Below, one piece after another: positions 1 to 9,866 of a stretch of 41,890 nt of DNA (its first letter is position 1; every line of letters starts with the position of its first letter). The position numbers were made by a program, and so were the translations under genes. The notes under the pieces are model-generated. The model saw only the letters and a program-made list of their open reading frames with translations, searched no databases and had not been told where the DNA came from. Source of the stretch: Nitrospirota bacterium (lineage in GTDB: Bacteria > Nitrospirota > Thermodesulfovibrionia > Thermodesulfovibrionales > SM23-35); NCBI GenBank assembly GCA_014859105.1, contig JACUUX010000022.1, positions 1 to 41,890 on the forward strand. The letters run 5' to 3'.

Positions 1-100
1 CAGCCGGTTGAGTTAAAAAAAGTTCTTCAGAAGCTTTTACGATGCTCCCTTTCTCGATTACCGAACAGAAAACATTTAATGTAAAAATATGTGTAAACAT
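1..100 (-). CDS. LysR-family transcriptional regulator, N-terminal fragment
   Basis: A reading frame on the minus strand starts with ATG at 98-100 and runs off the left edge of the window. The 33 visible residues begin MFTHIFTLNVFCSVIEKGS and end in ELFLTQPA. This is the typical start of the LysR winged helix-turn-helix, in which a conserved phenylalanine helix is followed by A-x-x-L-x-x-TQPA. The effector-binding domain lies outside the window, so the regulated pathway cannot be named. No clear Shine-Dalgarno sequence precedes the ATG. It lies 106 bases downstream of hemB on the same strand. Confidence 0.72.
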   Translation of the reverse strand, partial: MFTHIFTLNVFCSVIEKGSIVKASEELFLTQPA

Positions 101-206
101 AGTTTATTGTAGATTATACCACTTGATATTAGAGATTTTTAGAGGAAAAACGCAAGCTTCATCGGAAAAATGCAAAACACAGACCTGAAGGGAATATCGA
201 AAAAGG

Positions 207-1178
207 TTACTTATTCAGAATTTTTGCTGCTTCTTTCGCAAAATAGGTGAGAATTAAATCAGCGCCAGCACGTTTTATAGATGTAAGTATCTCCATCATA
301 ACACGTTTTTCGTCGATCCAACCAAGCCTACCTGCAGCTTTTACGAGCGAATATTCTCCGCTTACATTATAAGCCGCAACAGGAATATCAAATGCATCCT
401 TTATATCGGATATTATATCCAAGTATGCAAGTGCAGGCTTAACCATTACAATGTCCGCACCTTCTTCGATATCAAGGGCTATTTCCCTTAGAGCCTCTCT
501 TCTGTTTGCCGGATCCATCTGGTATGAACGTCTGTCGCCGAATTGTGGCGAAGACTCAGCTGCTTCCCTGAATGGCCCGTAGAATGAGGATGCATATTTT
601 GCCGCATACGACATAATCGGGATTTCTGAAAAGCCTTCTTCATCAAGTGCAAGGCGAATTGCTTCAACACGGCCGTCCATCATATCTGATGGCGCAACCA
701 TGTCTGCACCTGCCTTCGCATGGGACACAGCCTCCTTTGCAAGGAGTTCAAGGGTCGGATCGTTCTGGACATCACCATCTTTTATGATGCCGCAATGGCC
801 ATGGTTTGTGTATTCACACATGCAGACATCTGTAGTTACAAACAATTCAGGCACAGCATCCTTGATAGCTCTTATCGCATTCTGGACAACACCGTGTTCA
901 TCATACGCGCTCGAACCGATTTCGTCCTTATGTTCGGGAATTCCGAAGATCAATATAGAAGGGATGCCTAATGAATAAACCTCTTTAACGGATTTGATAA
1001 CCTCATCAACAGATTCCTGAAAACAGCCCGGCATTGATGGGATTTCTTTTTTTACACCACTTCCGAAAGTAACAAACAGGGGATAAATAAATTTATCAGG
1101 AGAAAGGGAAGTCTCCCTCACCATTCTCCTGATTGTTTCGTTTTTTCTTAATCTTCTCGGACGATGAATTGGAAACAT
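207..1178 (-). CDS. hemB: delta-aminolevulinic acid dehydratase (porphobilinogen synthase)
   Basis: This cytoplasmic enzyme joins two 5-aminolevulinate molecules into porphobilinogen in haem and corrinoid synthesis. The 323 residues match the usual family length. Cys119, Cys121 and Cys129 in [14 protein letters not shown] form the zinc site of the zinc-dependent class. The two Schiff-base lysines are Lys194 ([15 protein letters not shown]) and Lys247 ([10 protein letters not shown]). The gene follows a HesB/IscA-like gene on the same strand with an 18-base gap, so the two may be co-transcribed. Haem supply fits the 17-haem cytochrome encoded later in the window. Confidence 0.97.
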   Translation of the reverse strand: MFPIHRPRRLRKNETIRRMVRETSLSPDKFIYPLFVTFGSGVKKEIPSMPGCFQESVDEVIKSVKEVYSLGIPSILIFGIPEHKDEIGSSAYDEHGVVQNAIRAIKDAVPELFVTTDVCMCEYTNHGHCGIIKDGDVQNDPTLELLAKEAVSHAKAGADMVAPSDMMDGRVEAIRLALDEEGFSEIPIMSYAAKYASSFYGPFREAAESSPQFGDRRSYQMDPANRREALREIALDIEEGADIVMVKPALAYLDIISDIKDAFDIPVAAYNVSGEYSLVKAAGRLGWIDEKRVMMEILTSIKRAGADLILTYFAKEAAKILNK

Positions 1179-1196
1179 TGATTTGAGAATAAATTA

Positions 1197-1511
1197 TTAA
1201 CGACAGGAATCACATCCGGAGCCACAAGACGAAGCCCCACCGGTAAAAACAAAGCCCTCCCGCTCCTCATCAGTATGATAGTCAAGTTCCATTCCCGATA
1301 GGGTTTCAAATAATTGTCTGTCAACAAAGACTCTCAATCCATTTTTTTCAATAACCTCATCGTTTTGCATTTGTTTTTCCTGCATATTAAGACCGTAGGC
1401 TGGGCCACAGCAGCTTTCTCCTGCTATGAATATTCTTATACCCCAGTCAGCCTTGCCTTCGTCAGAGAGTATGGCCACAGCTTTGTCAGCTGCCCTGTCA
1501 GTTATAGTCAT
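1197..1511 (-). CDS. HesB/IscA-like iron-sulfur cluster protein
   Basis: This 104-residue protein resembles the A-type iron-sulfur carriers (IscA/ErpA/HesB). It has the expected small beta-rich fold pattern and a cysteine pair, Cys34-Cys35 in GESCCGPAYG, where the family has its first cluster ligand. The C terminus holds Cys96, Cys100 and Cys103 in a CGSGCDSC motif, comparable with but not identical to the classical CGCG ending. Its likely role is cluster carriage or assembly. It sits just upstream of hemB. The divergent cysteine spacing means it could be a separate HesB-like subfamily and not a true IscA. Confidence 0.8.
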   Translation of the reverse strand: MTITDRAADKAVAILSDEGKADWGIRIFIAGESCCGPAYGLNMQEKQMQNDEVIEKNGLRVFVDRQLFETLSGMELDYHTDEEREGFVFTGGASSCGSGCDSCR

Positions 1512-1625
1512 CCTTTATACCTCCCAAAAGTTTATATATTAAAATAAAAAAAAAATTATAAAAAAAGCAAACGAAAAATAGAAAAACAGCAATTCCCGGC
1601 GGAAAAGAGGCAAGAGTCCTCAGTC

Positions 1626-1696
1626 GTCCCGACTATTGTCGGGACTCCTTCGGAATGACAACGCGAACCTTATTCTTTGTCATTCCGAGCGAAGCG
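1626..1696. repeat. dispersed palindromic repeat (GTCATTCC family)
   Basis: A perfect 8-bp hairpin (GTCCCGAC, loop TATT, GTCGGGAC; 1626-1645) is followed by a 12-bp inverted repeat (TCGGAATGACAA at 1650-1661 and TTGTCATTCCGA at 1677-1688). The core GTCATTCCGAGCGAAGCGAGG resembles elements at 9087-9154 and 35129-35238. Non-coding repeats of this kind are common in Nitrospirota and related genomes. It lies between the HesB-like gene and rtcA. Confidence 0.7.
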
Positions 1697-1757
1697 AGGA
1701 ATCTTAAAGCTTTACAAATTAACCGAAAATTGCCAGGAAAAAAATAGTTGAGAGGGG

Positions 1758-2894
1758 TTAACGATTATTAATTTTAACCTTTCCAGCTTTTCCAACCTCT
1801 CCCTCAACTGTATAACGATAATCATGAAATAATCCTATTGCCCATAGATTTGTCATCAGGTGCTGTGTTATGCAGGAAGTAGTGAATACTGATTCCTCTC
1901 CTGATAATGAGAGATATAAAACTATCTGGTTGGCCATATGCGAATCAAGCGCAGCACCTGTAGAATAGTATTCCAGGAACTCTGTTGCTGCCTCTTCGCC
2001 GACAGTTTCAGCCCTTTTGCCCCTTTCACCGAGAGACGTAAAACCAGCGACAGAATTTTCTGACTCTGACCTCAGAAATATAAAAGTTCCTTGTCCTATG
2101 GTCGATACACTTATCACATTTATATCAAGGGGTTCCCTGTTGTCTGCTTTCTGTTCAGAGAGTAGTTCAGGCATATTCCCTGACATCTCAAATCCCGCCA
2201 TATTCATTTTTTCTAAACACCCCCTTCTCTGCCTTTCGGCTATTGATAGAGGTAAATTACCCACAGCAGAGTATCCTGCTAATTTCAATATAGTTCCTCT
2301 TTTCAGGATGTGTAAAGGTCTGATTTCTTTTGCAGGATATATTTCTGCTCTTACTTTCCCTCCTCCTTTAGGGTAAAACCCGTAAGATTCAACTGTAAGT
2401 TTTATCTTTATTCCTATTTTTTCTAAAAAAAAGGAGAATACCTCTGCGAGATAATCATATGATGGGCTGAAGGGGACATGTGTGCCACCCTTTAGAGTCA
2501 CAGTAGTCTTTCGCTGTTCAAATCCCTCCCTCCTCCCTTTAGTAAAGAAGGGTGTGGGGGGATTATTTAAAAAAGTAAGTGAAGGAATGAGCGTTTGAAG
2601 AACCAGAGAAGTAGAACCCGCAGTCCCTATATCAAAGAAAAAGTCGCCACATTTTACTTCTTTTGGTAAAAATATAAGCTCTGTAGAGCCTGTATGGTCT
2701 CCTTTTATTTCTGCGCTGGAAAGAAGTTGAGCAGCTCTTACAGCAGTTAGATGCTGGGGCATGAGTCCGGGTTTTTTCCTGCCTTTTCTGATGTTGAAGA
2801 TTCTGAAGGGTTTTTTGAAAAGGCACGAAAGCCCCAGCGCAGTCCGAAGTATCTGCCCTCCACCTTCACCGTAACTGCCATCGATTTCTATCAT
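1758..2894 (-). CDS. rtcA: RNA 3'-terminal phosphate cyclase
   Basis: RtcA turns RNA 3'-phosphates into 2',3'-cyclic phosphates using ATP through an enzyme-AMP intermediate. The 378-residue protein starts with the family hallmark [19 protein letters not shown] and has the conserved [19 protein letters not shown] segment. The C-terminal QHLMTN motif carries the histidine expected to be adenylylated. It is about 40 residues longer than E. coli RtcA. Part of the excess is a Pro/Lys/Gly-rich stretch near residues 110-125 encoded by a palindromic DNA repeat (2521-2563). No rtcB or rtcR is adjacent, so it is not in the classical operon. Confidence 0.93.
   Translation of the reverse strand: MIEIDGSYGEGGGQILRTALGLSCLFKKPFRIFNIRKGRKKPGLMPQHLTAVRAAQLLSSAEIKGDHTGSTELIFLPKEVKCGDFFFDIGTAGSTSLVLQTLIPSLTFLNNPPTPFFTKGRREGFEQRKTTVTLKGGTHVPFSPSYDYLAEVFSFFLEKIGIKIKLTVESYGFYPKGGGKVRAEIYPAKEIRPLHILKRGTILKLAGYSAVGNLPLSIAERQRRGCLEKMNMAGFEMSGNMPELLSEQKADNREPLDINVISVSTIGQGTFIFLRSESENSVAGFTSLGERGKRAETVGEEAATEFLEYYSTGAALDSHMANQIVLYLSLSGEESVFTTSCITQHLMTNLWAIGLFHDYRYTVEGEVGKAGKVKINNR
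2521..2563. repeat. palindromic repeat inserted in frame in rtcA
   Basis: An imperfect palindrome, pyrimidine-rich on the left (AATCCCTCCC...) and purine-rich on the right (...GTGGGGGGATT), lies inside rtcA. On the coding strand it gives [16 protein letters not shown], which is unlike the surrounding RtcA sequence. A related CCCCCTCTTAA/TTAAGAGGGGG hairpin lies at 38618-38641. It keeps the frame open, so the protein probably tolerates it as a surface loop. Confidence 0.7.
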
Positions 2895-3260
2895 AAGTAT
2901 TGTTTAAACTATTTTAGCCCGTTTAATTCATATCACAAATACATAATAAATAATTTTCGGGTCAATGACAGACAATGAATTTTTAAATATTTTATCGACA
3001 TTACTGAAAAAAAGATAGAATCAAATCAAAAATGCTGCTAAAATGTAAAAAGTATTCTACAATTACTGTCTTAATAACGCGGGACAGGAATTTCCCGGCT
3101 ACCAAAAAGAGAGACAGCAAAAGTTAAACGGTCATAGAGAATTGAGGCTTTCCAGGCAAGCTCGGAGAGCTTCCATGAAAGGGGAAAATTATTTTTAGAA
3201 TGTAAACATTTGAATTTTAAATAATGATTCAAAAATATTCAAAAGGGAGGTAAATAACCA
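2895..3260 (+). promoter_or_regulatory. 366-bp divergent intergenic region with two hairpins
   Basis: This gap between rtcA (minus) and the aldolase gene (plus) must hold promoters for both. I see no coding frame. Two hairpins are visible: CGGGA/TCCCG at 3080-3097, and a larger one at 3148-3181 made of CTTTC/GAAAG enclosing AAGCTC-GGA-GAGCTT. The aldolase Shine-Dalgarno GGGAGG is at 3245-3250. The hairpin stretch could be a structured leader RNA, but it matches no riboswitch class I recognise. Confidence 0.35.
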
Positions 3261-4607
3261 GTGGAACTTAAAGATGTTATTTCTATAGTTAAGGACAGAC
3301 TGGAAATAAAAGATATAAATGGTCTAAGGACCGTGATAGATGGGCTTGTTTATGAGGCTGTGTTTTCAGAAGGTGACAAGAAGAATGCACTTTTAATCCT
3401 CATAAAAGAAATTGCGAAGGCAGCAGGTGCGATTCCTTCATCCATACAGGGACTTTATGAAGAGATGGGAAGGGCCTATCCTGGTTTTACCGTTCCTGCA
3501 ATCAATATAAGAGGGCTAACATACGGTGTGGCAGGCGTCATATTTAAAAAGGCTATAGAGATGAACGTGGGTGCCCTTATATTCGAGATAGCACGCTCGG
3601 AGATAGGCTATACAAAACAGAGACCTCTTGAATATGCTGCGGTAGTGCTGGGTGCAGCGGTTAAAGAAGGTTTTCATGGACCTGTGTTTATACAGGGAGA
3701 CCATTTCCAGCTCGTAAGAAAAAATTATTTATCTGACCCAAAGCCTGAAACTGACTATGTAAGAGGATTAATTAAGGAAGCGATAGAAGCTGAGTTTTAC
3801 AATATTGACATTGACGCGTCTACACTCGTAGACATCGAAAAGGAGACGATAAAAGAACAACAGAGACCTAATTTCGAGGAAACAGCAGAACTTGCATCTT
3901 ATATAAGGGAAATACAGCCCCACGGGGTTGAAACATCGATCGGTGGAGAAATAGGAGAAATAGGAGGTAAGAACAGCACACCTGAAGAAGCAAAGGCTTA
4001 TCTTGACGGTTTCAATGAGATTTTTAAGTCAGGCAAGGGTTTGAGCAAACTAAGTGTCCAGACCGGCACCAGCCACGGCGGAGTTGTGCTTCCTGACGGG
4101 ACACTTGCAAAGGTGAAAATAGATTTTGATACACTCAGGGTACTTTCAGAACTCGTAAGAAAGGAATACGGTCTTTCTGGATGTGTCCAGCACGGGGCAT
4201 CAACACTTCCTGAGGAAGCTTTCCATATGTTCCCGGAAACAGGGACATCAGAAGTCCATCTTGCAACAGGATTCCAGAATATAATTTATGATAGCGAAGC
4301 CCTGCCAACCGGATTCAGAGAAGAGGTTTACAGTTTTATAAGGCAGGAGTATCCAAAAGAAAGAAAGGAAGGTCAGACGGAAGAGCAATTTATCTACAGC
4401 ACCAGAAAGAAAGGGTTTGGACCATTGAAGAAAAAGTGGTGGGATTTGCCTTTGTCTGTGAAAGAGCCCATTATGAAAGAATTGGAAGCCAAGTTTGCGC
4501 TGTTATTTGATAGATTGAAAGTTATCGACACTACTGATATCGTGAAAAGGACTGTTGAACCTGTAATAATAAAGAAACAGGTTAATGCAAGTTTAGCAGG
4601 TTTATAG
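3261..4607 (+). CDS. class II fructose-bisphosphate aldolase family protein (long form)
   Basis: This 448-residue protein belongs to the zinc-dependent class II aldolases, which split fructose- or tagatose-bisphosphate into two trioses. FIQGDHFQLV (Asp147, His148) gives the catalytic aspartate and a metal histidine. VQTGTSHGGVV and VQHGAST supply further metal- and phosphate-binding elements. It is much longer than E. coli FbaA (about 360 residues), with extra N-terminal and C-terminal helices, so it belongs to a long subfamily and the exact sugar substrate is uncertain. Translation starts at GTG, 10 bases after a strong GGGAGG. The stop is TAG, showing that TAG is used as a normal stop here. 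Confidence 0.85.
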   Translation: MELKDVISIVKDRLEIKDINGLRTVIDGLVYEAVFSEGDKKNALLILIKEIAKAAGAIPSSIQGLYEEMGRAYPGFTVPAINIRGLTYGVAGVIFKKAIEMNVGALIFEIARSEIGYTKQRPLEYAAVVLGAAVKEGFHGPVFIQGDHFQLVRKNYLSDPKPETDYVRGLIKEAIEAEFYNIDIDASTLVDIEKETIKEQQRPNFEETAELASYIREIQPHGVETSIGGEIGEIGGKNSTPEEAKAYLDGFNEIFKSGKGLSKLSVQTGTSHGGVVLPDGTLAKVKIDFDTLRVLSELVRKEYGLSGCVQHGASTLPEEAFHMFPETGTSEVHLATGFQNIIYDSEALPTGFREEVYSFIRQEYPKERKEGQTEEQFIYSTRKKGFGPLKKKWWDLPLSVKEPIMKELEAKFALLFDRLKVIDTTDIVKRTVEPVIIKKQVNASLAGL

Positions 4608-4633
4608 AATTAAATATTTTTTATTTTATAAAA

Positions 4634-5338
4634 CTACGGGACTTTACCTTCTTCCCATGTAATTTCTTTGATGCCGTGCAGTGCCGAAAGTTTACCCACA
4701 AGTTCTTTCCATGGTATGATTTCCTTGCTTTGTAACCGTAACCGATAGGTCACCTGTGGAGGAGAAAAGCTCTGGTGGAAGTTTATAAACTGTATTGTCA
4801 GTTCAGTATGTTCGGTAAATATTTTTTTGATATGTTCAAGTGGTCTCCCAAGGCCGTCAAATTTTAAAACAAGTATGGTATATATATCTCTTGAAAAGAA
4901 TATCTTCAGGCGTCGAATTCCATAAAGAATCAGAAGGCTTAATAATGTGCTAGCGATGGCAGGGAAAAGATAACCTGCACCGACCGCCAGTCCTATGCCT
5001 GTTACAAGCCAGAGACCAGCAGCAGTTGTAAGTCCACGGACAGAACCCTTCCCCTTGATAATTGCTCCGGCTCCGAGAAAACCCATACTAGCAATTGCAT
5101 AAGAAGCTATACGTCCGGGGTCAAGACGTACTACTGAATCGATATCAAGATGGCGGAATATTTCTTCCATATGGAGTGAAAGCATCATCATTAGACAGGC
5201 CCCTACACCGACTAAAATATTTGTGCGGATACCTGCAGCCTGACCGTGGGCCTCCCGCTCGAAACCAATTGCACCACCTAGCAATGCTGCAACTATCAAT
5301 TTCCCGAATTGTATTGAGGCTTCATAAAAATCAAACAT
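4634..5338 (-). CDS. MgtC/SapB family membrane protein
   Basis: The 234-residue protein starts with the MgtC/SapB hallmark: a hydrophobic helix, then GGAIGFEREAHGQAAGIRTNILVGVGA, which includes the conserved GxExE/R-x(5)-AGIRT block. About four transmembrane helices cover residues 10-150. The soluble C-terminal domain (about 150-234) resembles the ACT-like domain of MgtC. In other bacteria MgtC is linked to low-magnesium survival and F1Fo-ATPase control, while SapB-type members are poorly understood, so the role here is open. It converges with the aldolase gene. Confidence 0.9.
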   Translation of the reverse strand: MFDFYEASIQFGKLIVAALLGGAIGFEREAHGQAAGIRTNILVGVGACLMMMLSLHMEEIFRHLDIDSVVRLDPGRIASYAIASMGFLGAGAIIKGKGSVRGLTTAAGLWLVTGIGLAVGAGYLFPAIASTLLSLLILYGIRRLKIFFSRDIYTILVLKFDGLGRPLEHIKKIFTEHTELTIQFINFHQSFSPPQVTYRLRLQSKEIIPWKELVGKLSALHGIKEITWEEGKVP

Positions 5339-5382
5339 TTATATCCTCTTACGAAATATATCATATTTTCAACAGTAATATT

Positions 5383-6795
5383 TTATCTTTCCCTTCTTGC
5401 CACACCTGTTCTGTATGCAGCATCTGAAACAGATGCTGCCACTGTTATTACAACCTTTCTGTCAAAAATGCTTGGTACAATATAATCTTCGCTCAGATCT
5501 TTTTCATCAACTATTGATGCTATCGCTCTGGCTGCAGACAGCTTTATTTCTTCATTAATTGTTTTTGCCCTTGAATCAAGAAGACCCCTGAATAGACCGG
5601 GAAAACAGAGCATATTATTAATCTGGTTTGGATAGTCAGATCTGCCAGTGGCAAGTATTCTCACATAAGGATATGCGTCTTCGGGTGGAATTTCAGGTTC
5701 AGGATTTGCAAGCGTGAAGACTATCGGATCAGAGGCCATCTTTTTTATATCATTGACTGTTAAGATATTGGGTGCAGAGACTCCAATGAAAATATCCGCT
5801 CCGGTCATCGAATCTGAAAGATTTCCTTTAATCATTTCAGGATTGGTATTTTGAGAGAGCCATTGTTTTACCGGATTCATATTCTTTTTTCTTCCACTAT
5901 AAATAATCCCTGCCCTGTCACAGACTACTATATGCTTGATACCTACTTCTTTTAGAATTTTACAGCAAGCAGTTCCTGCAGCACCAGCACCTGAAATAAC
6001 AACCTTCAGCCTTTTTAACTCCTTTCCCAAAATTTTTACTGAATTGATCAGGGCAGCTAAAATTACAACTGCGGTTCCGTGCTGATCATCGTGGAAAACA
6101 GGGGTGTCAAGCTCTTGTTTAAGCCTGTCCTCTATCTCAAAGCATCTTGGAGAGGAAATATCCTCAAGGTTTATACCTCCAAAAGCAGGTGAAATATATT
6201 TTATGGTTTTTATTATTTCGTCGGTGTCTTTAGTGGACAGACATATTGGAAAGGCATCAATGTTAGCGAACTCCTTAAATATCATGGCCTTTCCTTCCAT
6301 TACGGGCATTGCAGCCTCGGCTCCGATATCACCTAATCCGAGCACGGCACTCCCATCTGTAGCTATTAATACAGAATTCCTTTTTATCGTATATCTATAG
6401 GCCTTATCCCTGTCGTGATATATTGCCATGCATACACGAGCAACTCCGGGAGTATAAACCCTTGCAAGGTCAGAACGGTTTTTGACAGGTACTTTGTTAT
6501 GTATTTCTATCTTGCCGCCATGGTGGAGGGAAAAAGTCCTGTCAATGACATGAATAACCCTCACGCCCCCGATGTTTTTAACTGCATTAACAATTTCTTT
6601 TTCGTGTATCTCGTCCCGTGCATTGACACTAAAATCTCTTATTATTACACCTTTATTAACCCTGACAATATCCAGAGCAATGATATCGCCGCCTTTGTTA
6701 CCAATAGTGGTGGCTATTTTTCCAACCATGCCCACCTGATTTACTATCTCAAGTCTGAGTGTTATACTGTAACCCGGGCTTGGAGTTGTTCTCAT
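5383..6795 (-). CDS. malic enzyme with N-terminal ACT domain
   Basis: This enzyme oxidatively decarboxylates malate to pyruvate with NAD(P). An ACT domain (about the first 80 residues, including LRLEIVNQVGMVGKIATTIG) precedes the catalytic part. YTPGVARVC, the Lys-containing GKAMIFKEFANIDAFPI region and FHDDQHGTAVV are hallmarks of bacterial malic enzymes. VVISGAGAAGTA is the nucleotide-binding loop. An ACT domain suggests allosteric control by a small metabolite. I place the start at the ATG at 6795 (MRTTPSPGYS). An upstream ATG at 6831 would add 12 unlike residues and abut the divergent nuclease gene. Confidence 0.9.
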   Translation of the reverse strand: MRTTPSPGYSITLRLEIVNQVGMVGKIATTIGNKGGDIIALDIVRVNKGVIIRDFSVNARDEIHEKEIVNAVKNIGGVRVIHVIDRTFSLHHGGKIEIHNKVPVKNRSDLARVYTPGVARVCMAIYHDRDKAYRYTIKRNSVLIATDGSAVLGLGDIGAEAAMPVMEGKAMIFKEFANIDAFPICLSTKDTDEIIKTIKYISPAFGGINLEDISSPRCFEIEDRLKQELDTPVFHDDQHGTAVVILAALINSVKILGKELKRLKVVISGAGAAGTACCKILKEVGIKHIVVCDRAGIIYSGRKKNMNPVKQWLSQNTNPEMIKGNLSDSMTGADIFIGVSAPNILTVNDIKKMASDPIVFTLANPEPEIPPEDAYPYVRILATGRSDYPNQINNMLCFPGLFRGLLDSRAKTINEEIKLSAARAIASIVDEKDLSEDYIVPSIFDRKVVITVAASVSDAAYRTGVARRER

Positions 6796-6833
6796 AGAGT
6801 AATTATACTGCCAATACTTGATGATTAACAATC

Positions 6834-7394
6834 ATGCAGAATAGAAAAAGATTAAAACTTATTTTTCTGATATTGTTCTTAACGGCATTTATCTTTTATA
6901 TTGTTTATGAAGATTCTCCGGTTTCTTCCCAGCCTGAGAGCAATACACTGTTAGCTGTCGCTGAGGTACATGACGGAGATACAGTAAGTGTGATGCTCAA
7001 CAATAAAAAGGAGAAAGTGAGACTGATAGGAATAGATGCACCTGAAATAGGACAGAGACCCTGGGGTAAACGTGCAAAAAAATATCTGGAGAATATATTG
7101 AGTTCTTCAGGATGGAGAGTAAGACTGGAATTTGATGTTGAGCAAAGAGATAAATATGGTCGGGTCCTTGCTTATATGTGGACAAAAGATGGTAAAATGG
7201 CCAATCTCTTAATGGTTGAAAACGGATATGCAATGCTTTTTACAGTACCGCCAAATGTGAAATATACTAATGAGTTGAGGGTTGCACAGAACGAGGCAAG
7301 GAAAAAAGAGCTTGGAATATGGAGTAGAAAAGGTTTGAAGGAAAGGCCGAGTGATTATAGAAGAGAACACGAGAGACAAAATCTGATATACTAA
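6834..7394 (+). CDS. staphylococcal nuclease-like (thermonuclease) protein, membrane-anchored or secreted
   Basis: The 186-residue protein has an N-terminal hydrophobic segment (residues 8-24) after several lysines and arginines, which fits a signal peptide or anchor. The SNase OB-fold domain follows: VHDGDTVSV, then VRLIGIDAPEIGQRPWGKRA with catalytic Arg63 and Glu71, then DKYGRVLAYMW with the third catalytic arginine. It should cut DNA or RNA outside the cytoplasm in a calcium-dependent way. It is 5 bases upstream of the RNase J gene and is probably co-transcribed with it. Confidence 0.9.
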   Translation: MQNRKRLKLIFLILFLTAFIFYIVYEDSPVSSQPESNTLLAVAEVHDGDTVSVMLNNKKEKVRLIGIDAPEIGQRPWGKRAKKYLENILSSSGWRVRLEFDVEQRDKYGRVLAYMWTKDGKMANLLMVENGYAMLFTVPPNVKYTNELRVAQNEARKKELGIWSRKGLKERPSDYRREHERQNLIY

Positions 7395-7399
7395 AAACA

Positions 7400-9055
7400 G
7401 TGGAAAATACGTTATCTGTGATCCCCCTCGGTGGTGTTGAGGAGATAGGCCTCAACATGACAGTCGTTGAATACAATAATGATATTATCGTCATTGATGC
7501 AGGGCTGATGTTTCCGGAAGAAGACATGCTCGGAGTAGATTTTGTCATTCCTGACTTTTCTTATTTACTCGATAACAGAGAGAAAATAAAGGGTATAGTT
7601 CTTACCCATGGACATGAAGACCATACAGGCGCCCTCCCGTTTCTGCTCAGGGAGATGAATGCACCTGTGTATGGTACTCCACTGACTCTTGGACTCGTTA
7701 AGGAGAAACTACGCGAACATAATCTCGAACATACCGAACTTGTTTCTATCAAGCCCAGGGGAACCATAAATCTTGGAGTTTTCTCTGTAGAGTTTATAAG
7801 GGTGACTCACAGTATAGTTGATGGGGTAGGGTTAGGGATAACGACTCCCCTGGGTTTGGTAGTACATACAGGGGATTTCAAGCTTGACCCGACACCTGTT
7901 GACGGCCAGCTTATGGATTTTCTCAAGTTTTCAGAATATGGAGAAAGGGGTACACTTCTCCTTTTATCAGACAGTACAAATGCTGAAAAGGGCGGTTACA
8001 CTTTTTCAGAAAAAGAGGTAAGACGTGCTTTTGAGGATATATTCTCCAGGACGCAGGGGAGAATTATTATTGCAACATTTGCATCAAACATACACAGAAT
8101 CCAGCAGGCGATCGATGTAGCATTGAAATACGGTAGAAAGGTGATTTTATGCGGAAAGAGCATCGTATCGAATGCACAGATTGCACTTGATCTGGGATAT
8201 CTCAGAATACCTTATGATACCTGGCTCAGGTTAGAAGACATCGATAAACTTAAAGATAATGAGGTTGTAATCATAACAACCGGCAGTCAGGGCGAGCCGA
8301 TGAGTGTACTTTCAAGGATTGCAGCAGATGAACACAAACATATAAAGATTAAGGACGGAGATACTGTCATACTCTCGGCGAAAATGATACCCGGAAATGA
8401 ACGCTCAATAGGAAAGATTGTTAACCATCTCTTCAGGAGAGGTGCAAATGTAATATATGAAAAGGTATCCGAGGTTCACGTATCAGGGCATGCCTCAAAA
8501 GAAGAGCTCAAGCTAATGCTCAGTCTGGTCAAACCAAAATATTTTATGCCGGTTCACGGTGAATACAGGCACCTTGTTTATCATTCAATGCTTGCGAAGA
8601 AACTCGATATACCTCTGGAAAACATATTCATTCTTAGAAATGGCGAAATTCTCGAAATAACCGACAACGGGGCCAGAAAGAACGGGAGGGTAATTTCAGG
8701 ACGTATATATATAGACGGCAAGGGCATAGGAGATGTTGAAGAAATGGTTCTTCGTGACAGACTTAGGCTTGCACATGATGGAATCGTTTTGATAATTCTT
8801 GCAGTGGAGAAACTGACAGGGAATATTATATCAGGCCCAGAGATAATATCGAGGGGATTTGTTTTTGAAGATGCATCTCAGGAAGTAATTAATAATGTGA
8901 GAGACTTGTTGGCAGCCACAATAAATGAACTCGATAAAGATCTTATATCAGATACGTCATTGCTCAAAGCAAAGCTCAGAAGTACCTTAAAGAAATACCT
9001 CAGAAATACAATGGACAGAAAGCCCATGATCATGCCGATAGTCTTCGAGGTATGA
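7400..9055 (+). CDS. rnj: ribonuclease J
   Basis: RNase J is a metallo-beta-lactamase/beta-CASP nuclease with 5'-exonuclease and endonuclease activity in mRNA decay and rRNA maturation. The 551 residues match the family length. The metal motif HGHEDH spans residues 70-75. HTGDFKLDPTP, SDSTNAEKGGYT and PVHGEYRHL are the later conserved blocks, and the C-terminal domain is complete. The start codon is GTG. It follows the nuclease gene by 5 bases. Confidence 0.96.
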   Translation: MENTLSVIPLGGVEEIGLNMTVVEYNNDIIVIDAGLMFPEEDMLGVDFVIPDFSYLLDNREKIKGIVLTHGHEDHTGALPFLLREMNAPVYGTPLTLGLVKEKLREHNLEHTELVSIKPRGTINLGVFSVEFIRVTHSIVDGVGLGITTPLGLVVHTGDFKLDPTPVDGQLMDFLKFSEYGERGTLLLLSDSTNAEKGGYTFSEKEVRRAFEDIFSRTQGRIIIATFASNIHRIQQAIDVALKYGRKVILCGKSIVSNAQIALDLGYLRIPYDTWLRLEDIDKLKDNEVVIITTGSQGEPMSVLSRIAADEHKHIKIKDGDTVILSAKMIPGNERSIGKIVNHLFRRGANVIYEKVSEVHVSGHASKEELKLMLSLVKPKYFMPVHGEYRHLVYHSMLAKKLDIPLENIFILRNGEILEITDNGARKNGRVISGRIYIDGKGIGDVEEMVLRDRLRLAHDGIVLIILAVEKLTGNIISGPEIISRGFVFEDASQEVINNVRDLLAATINELDKDLISDTSLLKAKLRSTLKKYLRNTMDRKPMIMPIVFEV

Positions 9056-9086
9056 TTGAAATTCATTTGCGGCTGGTTTTTTTCTT

Positions 9087-9154
9087 GTCATTCCGCACTT
9101 GATGCGGAATCCAGTCTTTTTGCCTTTCTGGATTCCTGCTTTCGCAGGAATGAC
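9087..9154. repeat. dispersed palindromic repeat with three internal hairpins
   Basis: GTCATTCC at 9087-9094 pairs with GGAATGAC at 9147-9154. Inside are TTCCGCA-CTTGA-TGCGGAA, a longer GAATCCAG/CTGGATTC arm, and TTCCTGC-TTTC-GCAGGAA, giving a cloverleaf-like potential. It belongs to the same GTCATTCC family as the elements near 1626 and 35129, and a half copy lies at 39106. It lies downstream of rnj. Confidence 0.75.
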
Positions 9155-9183
9155 GAAATCCATGATATTTATAAATTTAGATA

Positions 9184-9210
9184 CCCTGCGGTCTTGCCGC
9201 AGGGTTCTTC
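9184..9210 (+). terminator. strong hairpin, possible terminator after rnj
   Basis: CCCTGCGG at 9184-9191 pairs perfectly with CCGCAGGG at 9197-9204 around a TCTTG loop, followed by TTCTTC, a weak T tract. It could end the nuclease-rnj transcript. The weak T tract means it may instead be another small dispersed hairpin. Confidence 0.5.
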
Positions 9211-9273
9211 ATTGATTGTCAAATAGTGTGCCAGGTATTATATAATTGTAATTAAATTGAGGCAGAGGGGAAT

Positions 9274-9757
<484 letters not shown>

Positions 9758-9866
9758 TTCAAAAGCTTTTACTGCTTCCCCCGGCTGCTCTCCTAACTTA
9801 GTTATGCAGCTGGTGGTTTTAGTTAACACACTTATTACTATTTTATTTCTGATATAATTATTATCA

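Noticed and set aside
3061-3182. A cyclic di-GMP (GEMM) riboswitch upstream of the aldolase gene
   Set aside because: The invariant GEMM boxes are absent; only generic hairpins are seen.
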